DNA of 64,000 nt from Panacagrimonas sp965216805. Lineage in GTDB: Bacteria > Pseudomonadota > Gammaproteobacteria > Nevskiales > Nevskiaceae. The notes beneath the pieces are model-generated. The model was given only the letters and a program-made list of their open reading frames with translations, made no database searches and had not been told where the DNA came from. The DNA lies in the NCBI RefSeq assembly GCF_965216805.1, contig NZ_CBDCGN010000003.1, forward strand, positions 310,001 through 374,000, given 5' to 3'. Position 1 is the first letter of the stretch, and each line of letters begins with the position of its first letter. The translations under genes were made by a program, and so were the position numbers. Of the stretch, positions 46,726 to 55,719 are shown piece after piece.

Positions 46726-47472
46726 ATGAAAGTGCTTGCGGTGCATGCGATCAAAGGCGGCGTGGGAAAAACCGCAGCGGCGGTCAACCTGGCCTACTTC
46801 GCGGCGGCCAGCGGTCTGCCCACCCTGTTGTGGGATCTGGATTCGCAAGGCGCCTCCAGCTGGTATCTGCGGGGCGAGCCAGGCGCCGAAAAAACCAAGA
46901 AAGTGCTGGCGGGCGAAACCCCGGTCGGGCGACTGGTCAAGCCCACGCCGTACCAGAACCTCAACCTGATTCCGGCGGATTTCTCCTACCGCTACCTGGA
47001 CATCATGCTCAAGAAGGTGGAACCGCCTCGAGAGGCGCTGCGCCGCCTGCTCAAGCCGTTCTCGGAGACCTATGCGCTGGCGGTTCTGGACTGCCCACCC
47101 AGCCTGTCGCACCTGGCCGACAATGTCTTCGCCGCGGCCGACCTGGTGCTGGCCCCGGTGGTGCCGACCTGGCTGTCCTTGCGCGCTTACGAACAGCTGT
47201 GCGACCACTTCAAGGCAGACGGCCTGCCGTCCCGGAAACTGCGTCCGTTCTATTCCATGGCAGACCGCCGCCGCGGGCTGCATCGCGAGCTGCTGGAGGA
47301 CCCGCCAGCGCTGATGGCCCAGCGCATGAATGCAGTGGTGCCGTATTCGTCGAGCGTGGAGCGCATGGGCGAGCGCCGCACGCCGCTGGCGGCGTTTGCG
47401 CCTAGCGACGACGCCGCGCTGCTGGCCTTTGCCGAACTGTGGCTGGAGACGGGCAAGGCGCTGGGGGTCTGA
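46726..47472 (+). CDS. Orphan ParA family ATPase
   Basis: A 248-residue ParA/MinD-type protein: MKVLAVHAIKGGVGKTAAAVNLA with the deviant Walker A (KGGVGKT, Lys10 and Lys15), LLWDLDSQGASSWYLRGE as the switch I/Walker A' region, and LAVLDCPPSLSHLADNV as Walker B. There is no ParB gene beside it, so it is not the chromosome-partition ParA of the origin region; such orphan ParAs position other cellular cargo. The ATG at 46726 has GGGGGAT about 8 bases upstream; the longer frame into the repeat element is not credible. Confidence 0.88.
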   Translation: MKVLAVHAIKGGVGKTAAAVNLAYFAAASGLPTLLWDLDSQGASSWYLRGEPGAEKTKKVLAGETPVGRLVKPTPYQNLNLIPADFSYRYLDIMLKKVEPPREALRRLLKPFSETYALAVLDCPPSLSHLADNVFAAADLVLAPVVPTWLSLRAYEQLCDHFKADGLPSRKLRPFYSMADRRRGLHRELLEDPPALMAQRMNAVVPYSSSVERMGERRTPLAAFAPSDDAALLAFAELWLETGKALGV

Positions 47473-47473
47473 A

Positions 47474-47495
47474 AACCTGTCCGAAATCCGTAGCG
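47474..47495. repeat. Partial second copy of the MITE-like repeat end
   Basis: AACCTGTCCGAAATCCGTAG, immediately after the parA stop, repeats the left end of the element at 46498 with one substitution and one added base. The two copies flank the ParA gene in direct orientation. Confidence 0.55.
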
Positions 47496-47521
47496 GCCGT
47501 GCCCGCTGCAAACCGCGCCAC

Positions 47522-48481
47522 TCAGACGGTCTTATTGCGGTAGTCCAGCCACGCGCCCAGCCCCTGGGCGTTGAGCGGAATGTCGTTGACGAAGGTTTCC
47601 ACCCACAGCGCTTCGTCGCTGCCGCTGCGACGCGCCTCGTCCACCACGATCCGATGCACGCCGGCGGTCAGGCCGGCCTCGCGCTGCGCGCGATCGTCGC
47701 ATTGCGCCCATTGCAGGCCCAGCGTCTCATGGGCATCGATCAGCCGGTGCAGGTCGGCGCCCAGGCGCGCGATGTCGGTGATCTCGCTGTAGTGGGTCAG
47801 ATAGATCGCCCGCGGTGAGCATGCCAGCACCCGGTCCACCGAGGCGCGCAGTGCTTCGGGATCGAACTGCGTGGGCGTGGTGGTGGGGAAGATGAAGGCG
47901 CGGCCGCCGCGATCCAACTCTCGGTAAGACAGCCCGAAGGTATCTCCGGTAAACAACGCATGGGCATGATGGTCGTGCACGCAGATGTGATGCCGGGCGT
48001 GCCCCGGCGTGTCGAGGAAACTCAAGCGCCGGCCCGCCAGTTCCACCGCGAATCCGTCGGTGGCTTCTGTCACGCGCTCGCGCGCGACCGGCACCAGCTC
48101 GCCGTAGTCGTGCCGGGCACGTTCTTCGCCGTACACCGCAACGGTGGCGGCCCACAGCTTGGCCGGTGCGATCATGTGCGGCGCACCACGCGGATGCACC
48201 ACCAGCCGCGCCCGCGGCAGATGCTGCATGAGCCGCCCGGCACCGCCGGCATGGTCCAGGTGCACATGGGTAAGGATGACGTAATCCACCGCGTCCACCT
48301 CGAGGCCCAGATGTGCCAGCGCCGCCAGCATCAAGGGCACCGAGTGGCCGGTGCCGGTATCGACGAAGGCGGCGCGTCCCTCATGCACGATCAGGTGGAT
48401 GGCATCCAGGCGCGGGCGCACGTAGCCGGAATCCAGGCTATGGATGCCGTATTCGCGGGCTTGCAGGTCGATGGCGGTCAC
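47522..48481 (-). CDS. MBL-fold metallo-hydrolase
   Basis: A 319-residue metallo-beta-lactamase fold hydrolase with the metal motif THVHLDHAGG (about residues 71-80), later ligands in DTPGHARHH and LFTGDTFG, and a C-terminal helical domain with LTHYSEI. It may hydrolyse thioesters, lactones or similar small substrates; no specific family was recognised. It begins with GTG overlapping the purK stop (GTGA), so it is translationally coupled to purEK even though its role in purine synthesis is not evident. Confidence 0.88.
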   Translation of the reverse strand: MTAIDLQAREYGIHSLDSGYVRPRLDAIHLIVHEGRAAFVDTGTGHSVPLMLAALAHLGLEVDAVDYVILTHVHLDHAGGAGRLMQHLPRARLVVHPRGAPHMIAPAKLWAATVAVYGEERARHDYGELVPVARERVTEATDGFAVELAGRRLSFLDTPGHARHHICVHDHHAHALFTGDTFGLSYRELDRGGRAFIFPTTTPTQFDPEALRASVDRVLACSPRAIYLTHYSEITDIARLGADLHRLIDAHETLGLQWAQCDDRAQREAGLTAGVHRIVVDEARRSGSDEALWVETFVNDIPLNAQGLGAWLDYRNKTV

Positions 48482-49557
48482 CGGATCAGGGGCTCGATGA
48501 GCGCGCGGCGGCGTACCAGTTGGACCGCAGATTCGGCCGTAAGCGTGGCGTGACCGACCTTGCGCTGGGGCTTGGGCGTCTTGCCATAGTGATGGATGTG
48601 CAGACCCGGCACCCGCGCCATGTCGTTGTCGTCCGGCGGCTGACCGATGAGGTTGAACATCACGCAGTGTCCACGCAGCGCGGTGGAACCCAGCGGCAGG
48701 CCGGCGATGGCACGCAGATGGTTCTCGAACTGCGACACCTCGGCGCCCTCGATGGTCCAGTGCCCGGAATTGTGCACGCGCGGCGCGATCTCGTTGGCGT
48801 AGAGCTGGCCGTCGGCCACGAAGAACTCGAAGGCGATCACGCCGACGTAGTCCAGGTGCTCGGCGACGCGGCGGGTGTAGTCCTGCGCCAGTGCCTGCAG
48901 GGGATCGTCGTGTTGCGGCACCGAGGTGCGCAGGATGCCGTCGCGGTGGACGTTCTCCACCACCGGGTAGAACGCCATATCGCCGTCGCGTCCACGTACC
49001 GCTATGCAGGAAAGCTCGCGCTCGAACGCCACGAAGGCCTCCAGGATGAGCGGCTGACCGGCCAGGCGCTGCCAGGCGGCATCCAGGTCCCCGTCCTGGC
49101 GCAGCACCGCCTGGCCTTTGCCGTCGTAACCCATGCGGCGGGTCTTGAGCACCGCGGGCAGGCCGACGTTCTTGGCCGCCACGTCCAGCGCCTCGCGCGC
49201 CGCCACCGGCATGTAGCGCGGCACCGGAATGTTCAAGCGGTCGAACAAGCGCTTTTCGCCAAGCCGGTCCTGCCCCGCCGACAGGGCCTGCGGTGGCGGA
49301 TACAGCGGCACGCGGGCGGCGACGAACTCGGCGACCGCGGCCGGCACGTTCTCGAATTCGTAGGTGGCCAGATCGCAGGCTGCGCAGAACTTCGCGAGGG
49401 TGGTGTCGTCGGTGTATTCGGCGTGCAGGTGCTCGCCCAGCGGCGCGGCGCAGGCCTCGACCGCGGGGTCGAGAAACACGAAGTCCAGGTCCAGCGGATA
49501 CCCCGCCAGCGCCAGCATGCGCCCGAGTTGTCCGGCGCCGAGAATGCCGATCTTCAT
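48478..49557 (-). CDS. purK: 5-(carboxyamino)imidazole ribonucleotide synthase
   Basis: A 359-residue ATP-grasp enzyme that carboxylates AIR to N5-CAIR in purine synthesis. Characteristic blocks are MKIGILGAGQLGRMLALAGYPL, ATYEFENVPAAVAEF, KTRRMGYDGKGQAVL, EAFVAFERELSCIAVRG and the ATP-metal NEIAPRVHNSGHWTIEG. It follows purE by 10 bases and overlaps the MBL gene, forming purE-purK-MBL. Confidence 0.97.
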   Translation of the reverse strand: MKIGILGAGQLGRMLALAGYPLDLDFVFLDPAVEACAAPLGEHLHAEYTDDTTLAKFCAACDLATYEFENVPAAVAEFVAARVPLYPPPQALSAGQDRLGEKRLFDRLNIPVPRYMPVAAREALDVAAKNVGLPAVLKTRRMGYDGKGQAVLRQDGDLDAAWQRLAGQPLILEAFVAFERELSCIAVRGRDGDMAFYPVVENVHRDGILRTSVPQHDDPLQALAQDYTRRVAEHLDYVGVIAFEFFVADGQLYANEIAPRVHNSGHWTIEGAEVSQFENHLRAIAGLPLGSTALRGHCVMFNLIGQPPDDNDMARVPGLHIHHYGKTPKPQRKVGHATLTAESAVQLVRRRALIEPLIR

Positions 49558-49567
49558 CTGCGTGGGC

Positions 49568-50089
49568 TCAAAGTTCGAGCGGCACGTCGTCCAGCACCTT
49601 GGCGGTCTGCTGCGCGCGCCAGGCGTCCAGCCTTTGTGCCAGCACCGCATCGCTCAGGGCCAGGATGGCAGCGGCGTGCAGCGCGGCATTGACGGCGCCG
49701 GCGCGGCCGATGGCCAGGGTGCCGACCGGGATTCCGGCGGGCATCTGCACGATGGACAGCAGCGAGTCCAGACCGCTGAGCGCCTTGGACTGCACCGGCA
49801 CGCCCAGTACCGGCAGGCGGGTCTTGGCGGCGCACATGCCCGGCAGATGGGCGGCGCCACCGGCACCCGCGATGATGACCTTGAGGCCGCGCTGCACCGC
49901 GTTGCCGGCGTAATCGAACAGCAGGTCCGGGGTGCGGTGCGCCGACACCACGCGGACCTCGTGCGCCACCTGCAGGTCCGTCAGCATCTGCGCGGCAGCG
50001 CTCATCGTGTCCCAGTCCGAGCGCGAGCCCATGATGATGCCTACCAGGGGCGACGGCGCGGCAGGGCGGGCGGAACGGGTCTTGGGCAT
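49568..50089 (-). CDS. purE: N5-carboxyaminoimidazole ribonucleotide mutase
   Basis: A 173-residue class I PurE that rearranges N5-CAIR to CAIR. GIIMGSRSDWDTM, VVSAHRTPDLLFDY with the catalytic His, AGAGGAAHLPGMCAAKTRLPVLGVPVQS and VGTLAIGRAGAVNAALHAA are the family signatures. The ATG at 50089 was preferred to an in-frame TTG at 50107. It is the first gene of purEK-MBL. Confidence 0.97.
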   Translation of the reverse strand: MPKTRSARPAAPSPLVGIIMGSRSDWDTMSAAAQMLTDLQVAHEVRVVSAHRTPDLLFDYAGNAVQRGLKVIIAGAGGAAHLPGMCAAKTRLPVLGVPVQSKALSGLDSLLSIVQMPAGIPVGTLAIGRAGAVNAALHAAAILALSDAVLAQRLDAWRAQQTAKVLDDVPLEL

Positions 50090-50185
50090 GGCGGACGGGG
50101 GCGTCAAAACGGAATTATGTCACTGCCCCTGCGCGGCCAACACCGGGGCAGCCCCGGCGGGCAGCGGCAATCCCTGCGCGTGGCC

Positions 50186-50908
50186 TCAGGGCAGCAGCAG
50201 GTCGAACTCGGCCTGCACGCTGGCGCTGAACCGCAACTCGCCGGTCGACAGGCCCAGCTCGGCATTGCCGCTCTCGGCACCCATGTCGGCGCGCATCGCC
50301 ATCATCTTGGGCATCGGCGGCGACGGCGGGGTCTCGGTGGCCTGCAGGCGATGCAGGGGCCCCAGGGTCATGCCCAGGGTTTCGGCCAGCAGCTTGGCGC
50401 GCGCCCGGGCATCCTGGGCGGCCCGCACCAGCGCCTGCCGCTGGATCTCGCGCGCCTCGGAATATTCCAGTTGCGGGGGCTGCATCTGGTTGATGCCGGC
50501 GGCCGTGGCACGGCGCATGATCTCGCCCAGCGAGTCGAGCTTGAGCACCCGCACCTCGATGTCGCGACTGACCCGGTACCCCACCAGCCGGTTGTTGCGC
50601 TCCTTTTCGTCCCACACGTATTCTGGTTGGATGTTGACGCCGGTGGAATCGATCTGGTCGTCGCGCAGGCCGAGCGAGCGAGCGGCGGTGAGAAAATCGC
50701 GCACCACCTGGTTGACCTGGGACTCGGTCATGAGCAGATCGGCGCTGACCTGGGTGACACCCAGGCGCAGGCGCGCGCGGTCGGGAGCGACGCTGACCTC
50801 GCCCTGACCGTCGACGGTGACATGCCGGTGCGAACCGGCGGCGTCGGCCAGGGCTGCCGACGCGAACAGGGCGAGGCCGAGGAAGCTGAGGATGCGGATC
50901 GGGTTCAT
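50186..50908 (-). CDS. SIMPL domain (DUF541) periplasmic protein
   Basis: A 240-residue exported protein with a signal peptide (MNPIRILSFLGLALFASAALA) and a SIMPL/DUF541 domain: VTVDGQGEVSVAPDRARLRLGV, VNQVVRDFLTAARSLGLRDDQIDSTGVNIQPEY, YRVSRDIEVRV, and a helical REIQRQALVRAAQDARARAKLLAETLG. Known members form oligomeric periplasmic or outer membrane-associated assemblies of unclear function. It is divergent from sufT with 122 bases between starts. Confidence 0.9.
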   Translation of the reverse strand: MNPIRILSFLGLALFASAALADAAGSHRHVTVDGQGEVSVAPDRARLRLGVTQVSADLLMTESQVNQVVRDFLTAARSLGLRDDQIDSTGVNIQPEYVWDEKERNNRLVGYRVSRDIEVRVLKLDSLGEIMRRATAAGINQMQPPQLEYSEAREIQRQALVRAAQDARARAKLLAETLGMTLGPLHRLQATETPPSPPMPKMMAMRADMGAESGNAELGLSTGELRFSASVQAEFDLLLP

Positions 50909-51030
50909 GGTGTTGGAGATCGCCTTGGGGCTTGCATGATGCAGCGATGCGGACGGCGCAGCCACCATCGCGGATGCGGCTGCCGGGTCCGGGGTTTACC
51001 ATAACGTCCCTTTTCCGCAGCGATCTGCTC

Positions 51031-51579
51031 ATGTCCAGTGCCCACGAATCCGTGCGGCTGACCCGCGATGTCATCGGTGTGCTGATCCCGCAAGGGACCA
51101 AGGTGGAGTTGCCCCAGGACGCCGAAGCCGAGATCACCCAGGCGCTGGGCGGCAGCTTCACCGTGCTGGTGCAGGGACATCTGTTCCGCATCGATGGCAA
51201 AGACGCCGATAGCCTGGGCAAGGAGGTCGTGCTGGGTCCGCAACTGGCGGCCGACGCCGGCGACGCGGAGATCGAGAAGGCGGTGTGGTCGCAGCTGCAT
51301 ACCTGCTACGACCCCGAGATTCCGGTCGACATCGTCGAACTGGGCCTGGTCTACGAGTGCAAGATCGAAGCGCTGGCCGACGGCAACCGCAAGGCGGTGG
51401 TGCGCATGACCCTGACGGCGCCGGGTTGCGGCATGGGCGACATTTTGGTGGAGGACGTGAAATCCAAGGTGCTGCAGGTGTCGTGCATCACTGAGGCCGA
51501 CGTCGAACTGACCTTCGATCCGCCTTGGTCGCGCGACATGATGTCGGAGGCCGCGCAGTTGCAGGTGGGTTTCATGTGA
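51031..51579 (+). CDS. sufT: Fe-S cluster assembly protein SufT
   Basis: A 182-residue protein. Residues 1-70 form the SufT-specific N-terminal extension, and residues 75-182 a MIP18/DUF59 domain with HTCYDPEIPVDIVELGLVYE and the conserved Cys in LTAPGCGMGDILVEDV. SufT assists maturation of iron-sulfur proteins. No other suf genes are in the window, so it is a detached copy. A hairpin at 51578-51607 overlapping the stop (GAACCCGG/CCGGGTTC) might end the transcript. Confidence 0.92.
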   Translation: MSSAHESVRLTRDVIGVLIPQGTKVELPQDAEAEITQALGGSFTVLVQGHLFRIDGKDADSLGKEVVLGPQLAADAGDAEIEKAVWSQLHTCYDPEIPVDIVELGLVYECKIEALADGNRKAVVRMTLTAPGCGMGDILVEDVKSKVLQVSCITEADVELTFDPPWSRDMMSEAAQLQVGFM

Positions 51580-51673
51580 ACCCGGCCGGTCGTCGCCTCC
51601 CGGGTTCATAACGGGTACGGGCGCGCGGCCTACACTTTTGTCTTGTTTACCACCGATAGACCGGATCGTTGCC

Positions 51674-52300
51674 ATGTCCCGCTTACTGCCTTTGCTCGCG
51701 ATGCCCCTGGTGCTCGTTGCCACGGCCTGCGTGACGATCAATGTTTATTTTCCGGCCGCCGCCGCCCAGCAGGCTGCCGATCGCGTGATCGACGAGGTCT
51801 GGGGCGGTCGAGCCCGGCCCGCCCCTGCGGTGCGCGAGCCCGCGCCTGAAGAACCGACCTCGTTCCTGCACGACCTCGACGATCGACTGCGATTTGCCGG
51901 GCTGCAGGTGCTCGGTTTCGCGATGTCCTCGGCGCAGGCCCAGGAGGAACCCGATCTGCAGGTGGACTCGCCGGAGATCCAGCGCCTTACCGATGCCATG
52001 GAAGCACGTTTCCCGTTGCTGGCACCGCACTACGAATCCGGCGCGCTCGGTCTGGGGTCCGACGGGTATATCGCTCTGCGCGACGCGGCAGCGGTGCCGC
52101 TGTCCAGCCGCAATCAGGTCCGGGCCTGGATCGCTAACGAGAACGCCGATCGGGCGTCGCTTTATCGCGAGATCGCCATGGCCAACGGTCAGCCGCAATG
52201 GGAAACCCAGATCCGGCGCGTGTTCGCCGATCGCTGGATCGAGCGGGCACCCGCCGGCTGGTGGGTGCTGGAAACCAACGGCGCCTGGCGACAGAAGTAG
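51674..52300 (+). CDS. DUF1318 (YdbL-like) lipoprotein
   Basis: A 208-residue protein with an apparent lipoprotein signal (LVLVATAC, Cys19) followed at once by VTINVYFPAAAAQQAADRVIDEVWG, the DUF1318 start. The C-terminal half (PEIQRLTDAMEARFPLLAPHYESGALGLGSDGYIALRD, then NRQN-like VRAWIANENADRASLYREIA) matches the family's repeated helical domain. The E. coli homologue ydbL sits with ynbE and ydbH, which are absent here. It probably localises to the cell envelope. Confidence 0.82.
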   Translation: MSRLLPLLAMPLVLVATACVTINVYFPAAAAQQAADRVIDEVWGGRARPAPAVREPAPEEPTSFLHDLDDRLRFAGLQVLGFAMSSAQAQEEPDLQVDSPEIQRLTDAMEARFPLLAPHYESGALGLGSDGYIALRDAAAVPLSSRNQVRAWIANENADRASLYREIAMANGQPQWETQIRRVFADRWIERAPAGWWVLETNGAWRQK

Positions 52301-52512
52301 GGCGCGCCCGCGGGCCTCGACTCGCGCAGCTGCGGTTACCCTGTGATCTCCTCCTATGGCCATCCGGTGTCGCGGGGTCAACGTACGCTGTACCGCCGGC
52401 CGCCTACACCACGGGGTAGTGCCGCAGGACCGATCCCGCTGCAAGGTACGCGGCGCCTCGGTCGCGGCGCCCTCGGCAGTGACCTGGGCCCAACGGTTTC
52501 CTGAAGGTATCC

Positions 52513-53496
52513 ATGCTCAATCCGCTCGCACGATTCCCCGAAGTCCAGCAGGCCAGCGGCACAAAAATGCTGCCGATCACCCTGCTCGGCGGCTTTCTGG
52601 GCGCCGGCAAGACCACCCTGCTCAACCACCTCCTGACCCAAGGCGACGGGCGCCGTCTGGCGGTGCTGGTCAACGATTTCGGCGAACTCAACATCGATGC
52701 CCGTCTGGTCGTGAAAGTCGAAGGCCAGCAGATGGAGCTGGCCAACGGCTGCGTGTGCTGCACCATCCGCGACGATCTGGTGGCCGGCATCGAACAACTG
52801 CTGGCCTCCGAACCGGCACCCGAACAGTTGCTGATCGAGACCAGCGGCGTGTCGGACCCGATAAACATCATCTGCACGCTCAACGGCTCCAAGATTCGCC
52901 GACGGATCTTTTTGGAGAACGTGGTCACGGTGGTGGATGCGCAGCACGCGCTCGACGCGCGCGATACCGATTACACCGAGCTGTTCAATCGACAGATCCG
53001 CGGCGCCTTCATGGTGGTGCTCAATCGCGTGCAGGCGGCAGGCCCCGAGCTGACCGCCAACGTCCGCGAGATGATTCTGGACCTGATGCCAACGGCATCA
53101 ATCTTCGAAACCACTGACGGTGCGGTGCCGCTGGAAGTGCTGCTGGGCGATAACCGCGTAGGCCAGTTGGCATTTCGGCCTGAACCCACCATGGACACCA
53201 CCGTACACCCGTTCGAGTCCATGGTGTTTCGCAGCGAGCGCTCGGTGCGCCGGGTGGATTTCATCCGCGTGATGAAATCGCTGTCGGAAACCGTGTATCG
53301 CGCCAAGGGCTTCGTCAATTTCCGCAATTATCCCTTGACCACCCTGTACCAGAAGGTCGGCAGCTTCGAGTCCTACGTCGATGGCGGCACCTGGGGCGTG
53401 CAGACGCCTCGAACCGAGCTCGTCCTCATCGGCGTGAACAAGGGCTTTGATCGCGACGCTATAGCCGCCGTGCTGGAGTCCTGCTGCTCGGACTGA
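52513..53496 (+). CDS. CobW/ZNG1-type G3E GTPase (metallochaperone family)
   Basis: A 327-residue P-loop GTPase: Walker A GGFLGAGKTT at residues 26-35, the metal-binding CVCC at residues 80-83 (within ANGCVCCTI), switch region IETSGVSDP, and a C-terminal CobW domain with FRSERSVRRVDFIRVM and RAKGFVNF. The guanine-specificity motif, normally NKxD, reads NRVQ, so nucleotide preference is uncertain. These proteins usually insert zinc, cobalt or nickel. No Zur box or cobalamin element was recognised in the 212-base upstream gap. Confidence 0.85.
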   Translation: MLNPLARFPEVQQASGTKMLPITLLGGFLGAGKTTLLNHLLTQGDGRRLAVLVNDFGELNIDARLVVKVEGQQMELANGCVCCTIRDDLVAGIEQLLASEPAPEQLLIETSGVSDPINIICTLNGSKIRRRIFLENVVTVVDAQHALDARDTDYTELFNRQIRGAFMVVLNRVQAAGPELTANVREMILDLMPTASIFETTDGAVPLEVLLGDNRVGQLAFRPEPTMDTTVHPFESMVFRSERSVRRVDFIRVMKSLSETVYRAKGFVNFRNYPLTTLYQKVGSFESYVDGGTWGVQTPRTELVLIGVNKGFDRDAIAAVLESCCSD

Positions 53497-53545
53497 ACCC
53501 GGCCATTGCCGCGCCGCAAACCATCAAGGAGCGAGGAGAAGCCGC

Positions 53546-54703
53546 ATGAGCATCGAACCCTTCAAGATCGATATTCCCGAGTCGACTCTGGTCGACCTGC
53601 GCGAGCGATTGGCGCGCACGCGCTGGCCGGAGGATTTCGGCAACGACCAGTGGCAGTACGGCACCAGCACTGCTTACCTGAAGCAACTCTGCACCTACTG
53701 GGAAAAAGACTACGACTGGCGCGCCGCCGAGCGCGAGATGAATGCGTTCTCGCATTTCCGCACCCGCATCGACGGGATCCCGATCCATTTCATCCATGAG
53801 CGCGGCAAGGGTCCCAACCCCAAGCCGCTGATCCTCAGTCACGGCTGGCCGTGGACGTTCTGGGACCTGAAGAAAGTGATTCGCCGCCTCAGCGATCCGG
53901 CCGCGTTCGGCGGCGATCCGAACGATGCGTTCGACGTTATCGTGCCGTCGCTGCCAGGCTTTGGATTTTCCACGCCGCTGCAAACCACCGGCATCAATTT
54001 CTGGCGCACCGCGGACCTGTGGGTTCAACTCATGGCGCAACTGGGTTACGAGAGGTTCTATGCCGAGGGCGGCGACTGGGGCGCACTGATCACGGCGCAG
54101 CTCGGCCACAAGTATGCCGACCGCGTGCTCGGCGTTTATTTTCACCTGATGCTGCCGTTGAACCTGTTTGTGGAGTCCGACGGCGATCCGGCCGACTACG
54201 ACCCGGACGAGCAGGCACTTCTGGCCAGGAACCTGCGTTTCTTCGCCGAGGAAAGTGGTTATTCGGCGATCCAGACCACCAAGCCGCAGACCCTGGCCAA
54301 CGCCCTCAACGACAGCCCCGCCGGGCTTTGTTCCTGGCTGGTGGAGAAGCGTCGCACCTGGAGTCACAGCAACGGCGACGTGGAATCTGTCTTCAGCAAG
54401 GACGAGCTGTGCACGGTGATGACCCTGTACTGGGTCACGCAGAGCTACGGTACTTCGGCGCGCTATTACTACGAGTGCGTGCATAACCCCTGGAAGGCAT
54501 CGCATGACCGCAAGCCAGTGGTGCAGGCACCCACCGGCATCGGCGTGCTGGATCACGAGGTGGCGAACATGCCGCGGCGCTGGTGCGAGCGCAATTACAA
54601 CCTGCAGCACTCGACCCACTTCGAGCGCGGCGGGCACTTTGCGCCGATGGAAGTGCCCGAAGCACTGGTCGACGATATTCGCGCGTTCTTCCGCAAGCTC
54701 TGA
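53546..54703 (+). CDS. Epoxide hydrolase family protein (EHN-alpha/beta hydrolase)
   Basis: A 385-residue alpha/beta hydrolase. The N-terminal EHN segment (residues 1-105) has FKIDIPESTLVDLRERLARTRWP and WRAAEREMNAF; the core shows the oxyanion HGWPWTFWDL, the nucleophile Asp in AEGGDWGALI, a lid with Tyr in SYGTSARYYYE, and the catalytic His in RGGHFAPMEVPE. It should open epoxides to diols, cytoplasmic, with unknown substrate. Ribosome binding region AAGGAGCGAGGAG precedes the ATG. No linked pathway genes are evident. Confidence 0.9.
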   Translation: MSIEPFKIDIPESTLVDLRERLARTRWPEDFGNDQWQYGTSTAYLKQLCTYWEKDYDWRAAEREMNAFSHFRTRIDGIPIHFIHERGKGPNPKPLILSHGWPWTFWDLKKVIRRLSDPAAFGGDPNDAFDVIVPSLPGFGFSTPLQTTGINFWRTADLWVQLMAQLGYERFYAEGGDWGALITAQLGHKYADRVLGVYFHLMLPLNLFVESDGDPADYDPDEQALLARNLRFFAEESGYSAIQTTKPQTLANALNDSPAGLCSWLVEKRRTWSHSNGDVESVFSKDELCTVMTLYWVTQSYGTSARYYYECVHNPWKASHDRKPVVQAPTGIGVLDHEVANMPRRWCERNYNLQHSTHFERGGHFAPMEVPEALVDDIRAFFRKL

Positions 54704-54887
54704 AGCTCGGCAAAGCATTTGCCGCGGACGATACGGATTGAAAAACGGAGATTTGTCAGCGCCGATCAAGCCACCCAGGTGGTGATGCAAGGATGCTCAG
54801 CAGCTTGATGCTTTGATCCGTGCTGATCCGTGAAATCCGTGGCGGACCGTCGTTAACTCCGATTGAAGAAGCCCTGCCCAGCGGCCA

Positions 54888-55709
54888 TCACGCGCCGGGC
54901 TTCTCGAACTTCAGCGTCATGCGGTCGGACTCGCCGATGGCCTGATATTTCGCACGGTCGGTGTCACCCAGCCGCAGAGTTGGCGGCAGGGTCCACACAC
55001 CCGCGGGATGATCTGCGGTGTCCTTGGGATTGGCGTTGATCTCGGCGCGTTCCAGCAGTCGGAAGCCTGCCGCTTCGGCCAGCGCGATCACGTGCGATTC
55101 GGTGACGTAGCCGCTATCGATCATGTGCTTGATGGTCGCGCCGGGCTTGGCCCGGTGTTCAATCACGCCGAGCACGCCGCCGGGCTTGAGCGCAGCGAAG
55201 AAGGCCCCGAACATCTTTACCTCGGTACCGGACTTCATCCAGTTGTGCACGTTGCGGAACGTCAGCACCAGATCGGCACTGCCCGGAGCGGCGGCCTGCC
55301 ATTTCGTGCCCAGCCCCAATTCGGTGACCTCGGGCTTGCCATAAACCTCCGGCTTGGCGGCCAGACGCGCGTTGAAGTCCGCCATCACCTTGGCGGCCCA
55401 ATCCGGCATGCCGGGTTCGCTCACGACGAAGCCAGCGGCAATGTATTGGCCGGACTCGCGCAGATAGGGAGCAAGAATGTCCGCGTACCAGCCTGCGCCC
55501 GGCCAGATCTCCACCACGGTCTGCGCAGGCTGGATGCCGAAGAACTCCAGCGTCTGCTTGGGATGCCGGTAGACATCGCGCGCACGCTGCGCCTCGGTGC
55601 GGTGCTCGCCGGCCAGCACTTCATCCAGGCTGGGCGCAGCCATCACGTTAGCGATCGGCAGCAAGGCCATCATGACCAGCGGGATCAACCGGTTTTTTCC
55701 GATGCGCAT
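54888..55709 (-). CDS. Exported class I methyltransferase-like protein
   Basis: A 273-residue protein with a signal peptide (MRIGKNRLIPLVMMALLPIANVMAA) and a Rossmann-like SAM fold: VVEIWPGAGWYADILAPYL near residue 66, DLVLTFRNVHNWMK, and FFAALKPGGVLGVIEHRA. The motif I glycine pattern is altered (WPGAGW), as in a family of secreted methyltransferase-like proteins of unclear activity; SAM is not normally available in the periplasm. The second ATG (55709) was chosen because AGGGG lies 7 bases upstream; 55715 is possible. The cysteine hydrolase upstream (55720) is cotranscribed. Confidence 0.8.
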   Translation of the reverse strand: MRIGKNRLIPLVMMALLPIANVMAAPSLDEVLAGEHRTEAQRARDVYRHPKQTLEFFGIQPAQTVVEIWPGAGWYADILAPYLRESGQYIAAGFVVSEPGMPDWAAKVMADFNARLAAKPEVYGKPEVTELGLGTKWQAAAPGSADLVLTFRNVHNWMKSGTEVKMFGAFFAALKPGGVLGVIEHRAKPGATIKHMIDSGYVTESHVIALAEAAGFRLLERAEINANPKDTADHPAGVWTLPPTLRLGDTDRAKYQAIGESDRMTLKFEKPGA

Positions 55710-55719
55710 GTTCATCCCC

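Noticed and set aside
54704..54887. Repeated ATCCGTG strings in the gap after the epoxide hydrolase
   Set aside because: Short near-repeats (GATCCGTGCTGATCCGTGAAATCCGTGG) without inverted ends or a second copy in the window; not enough to call an element.
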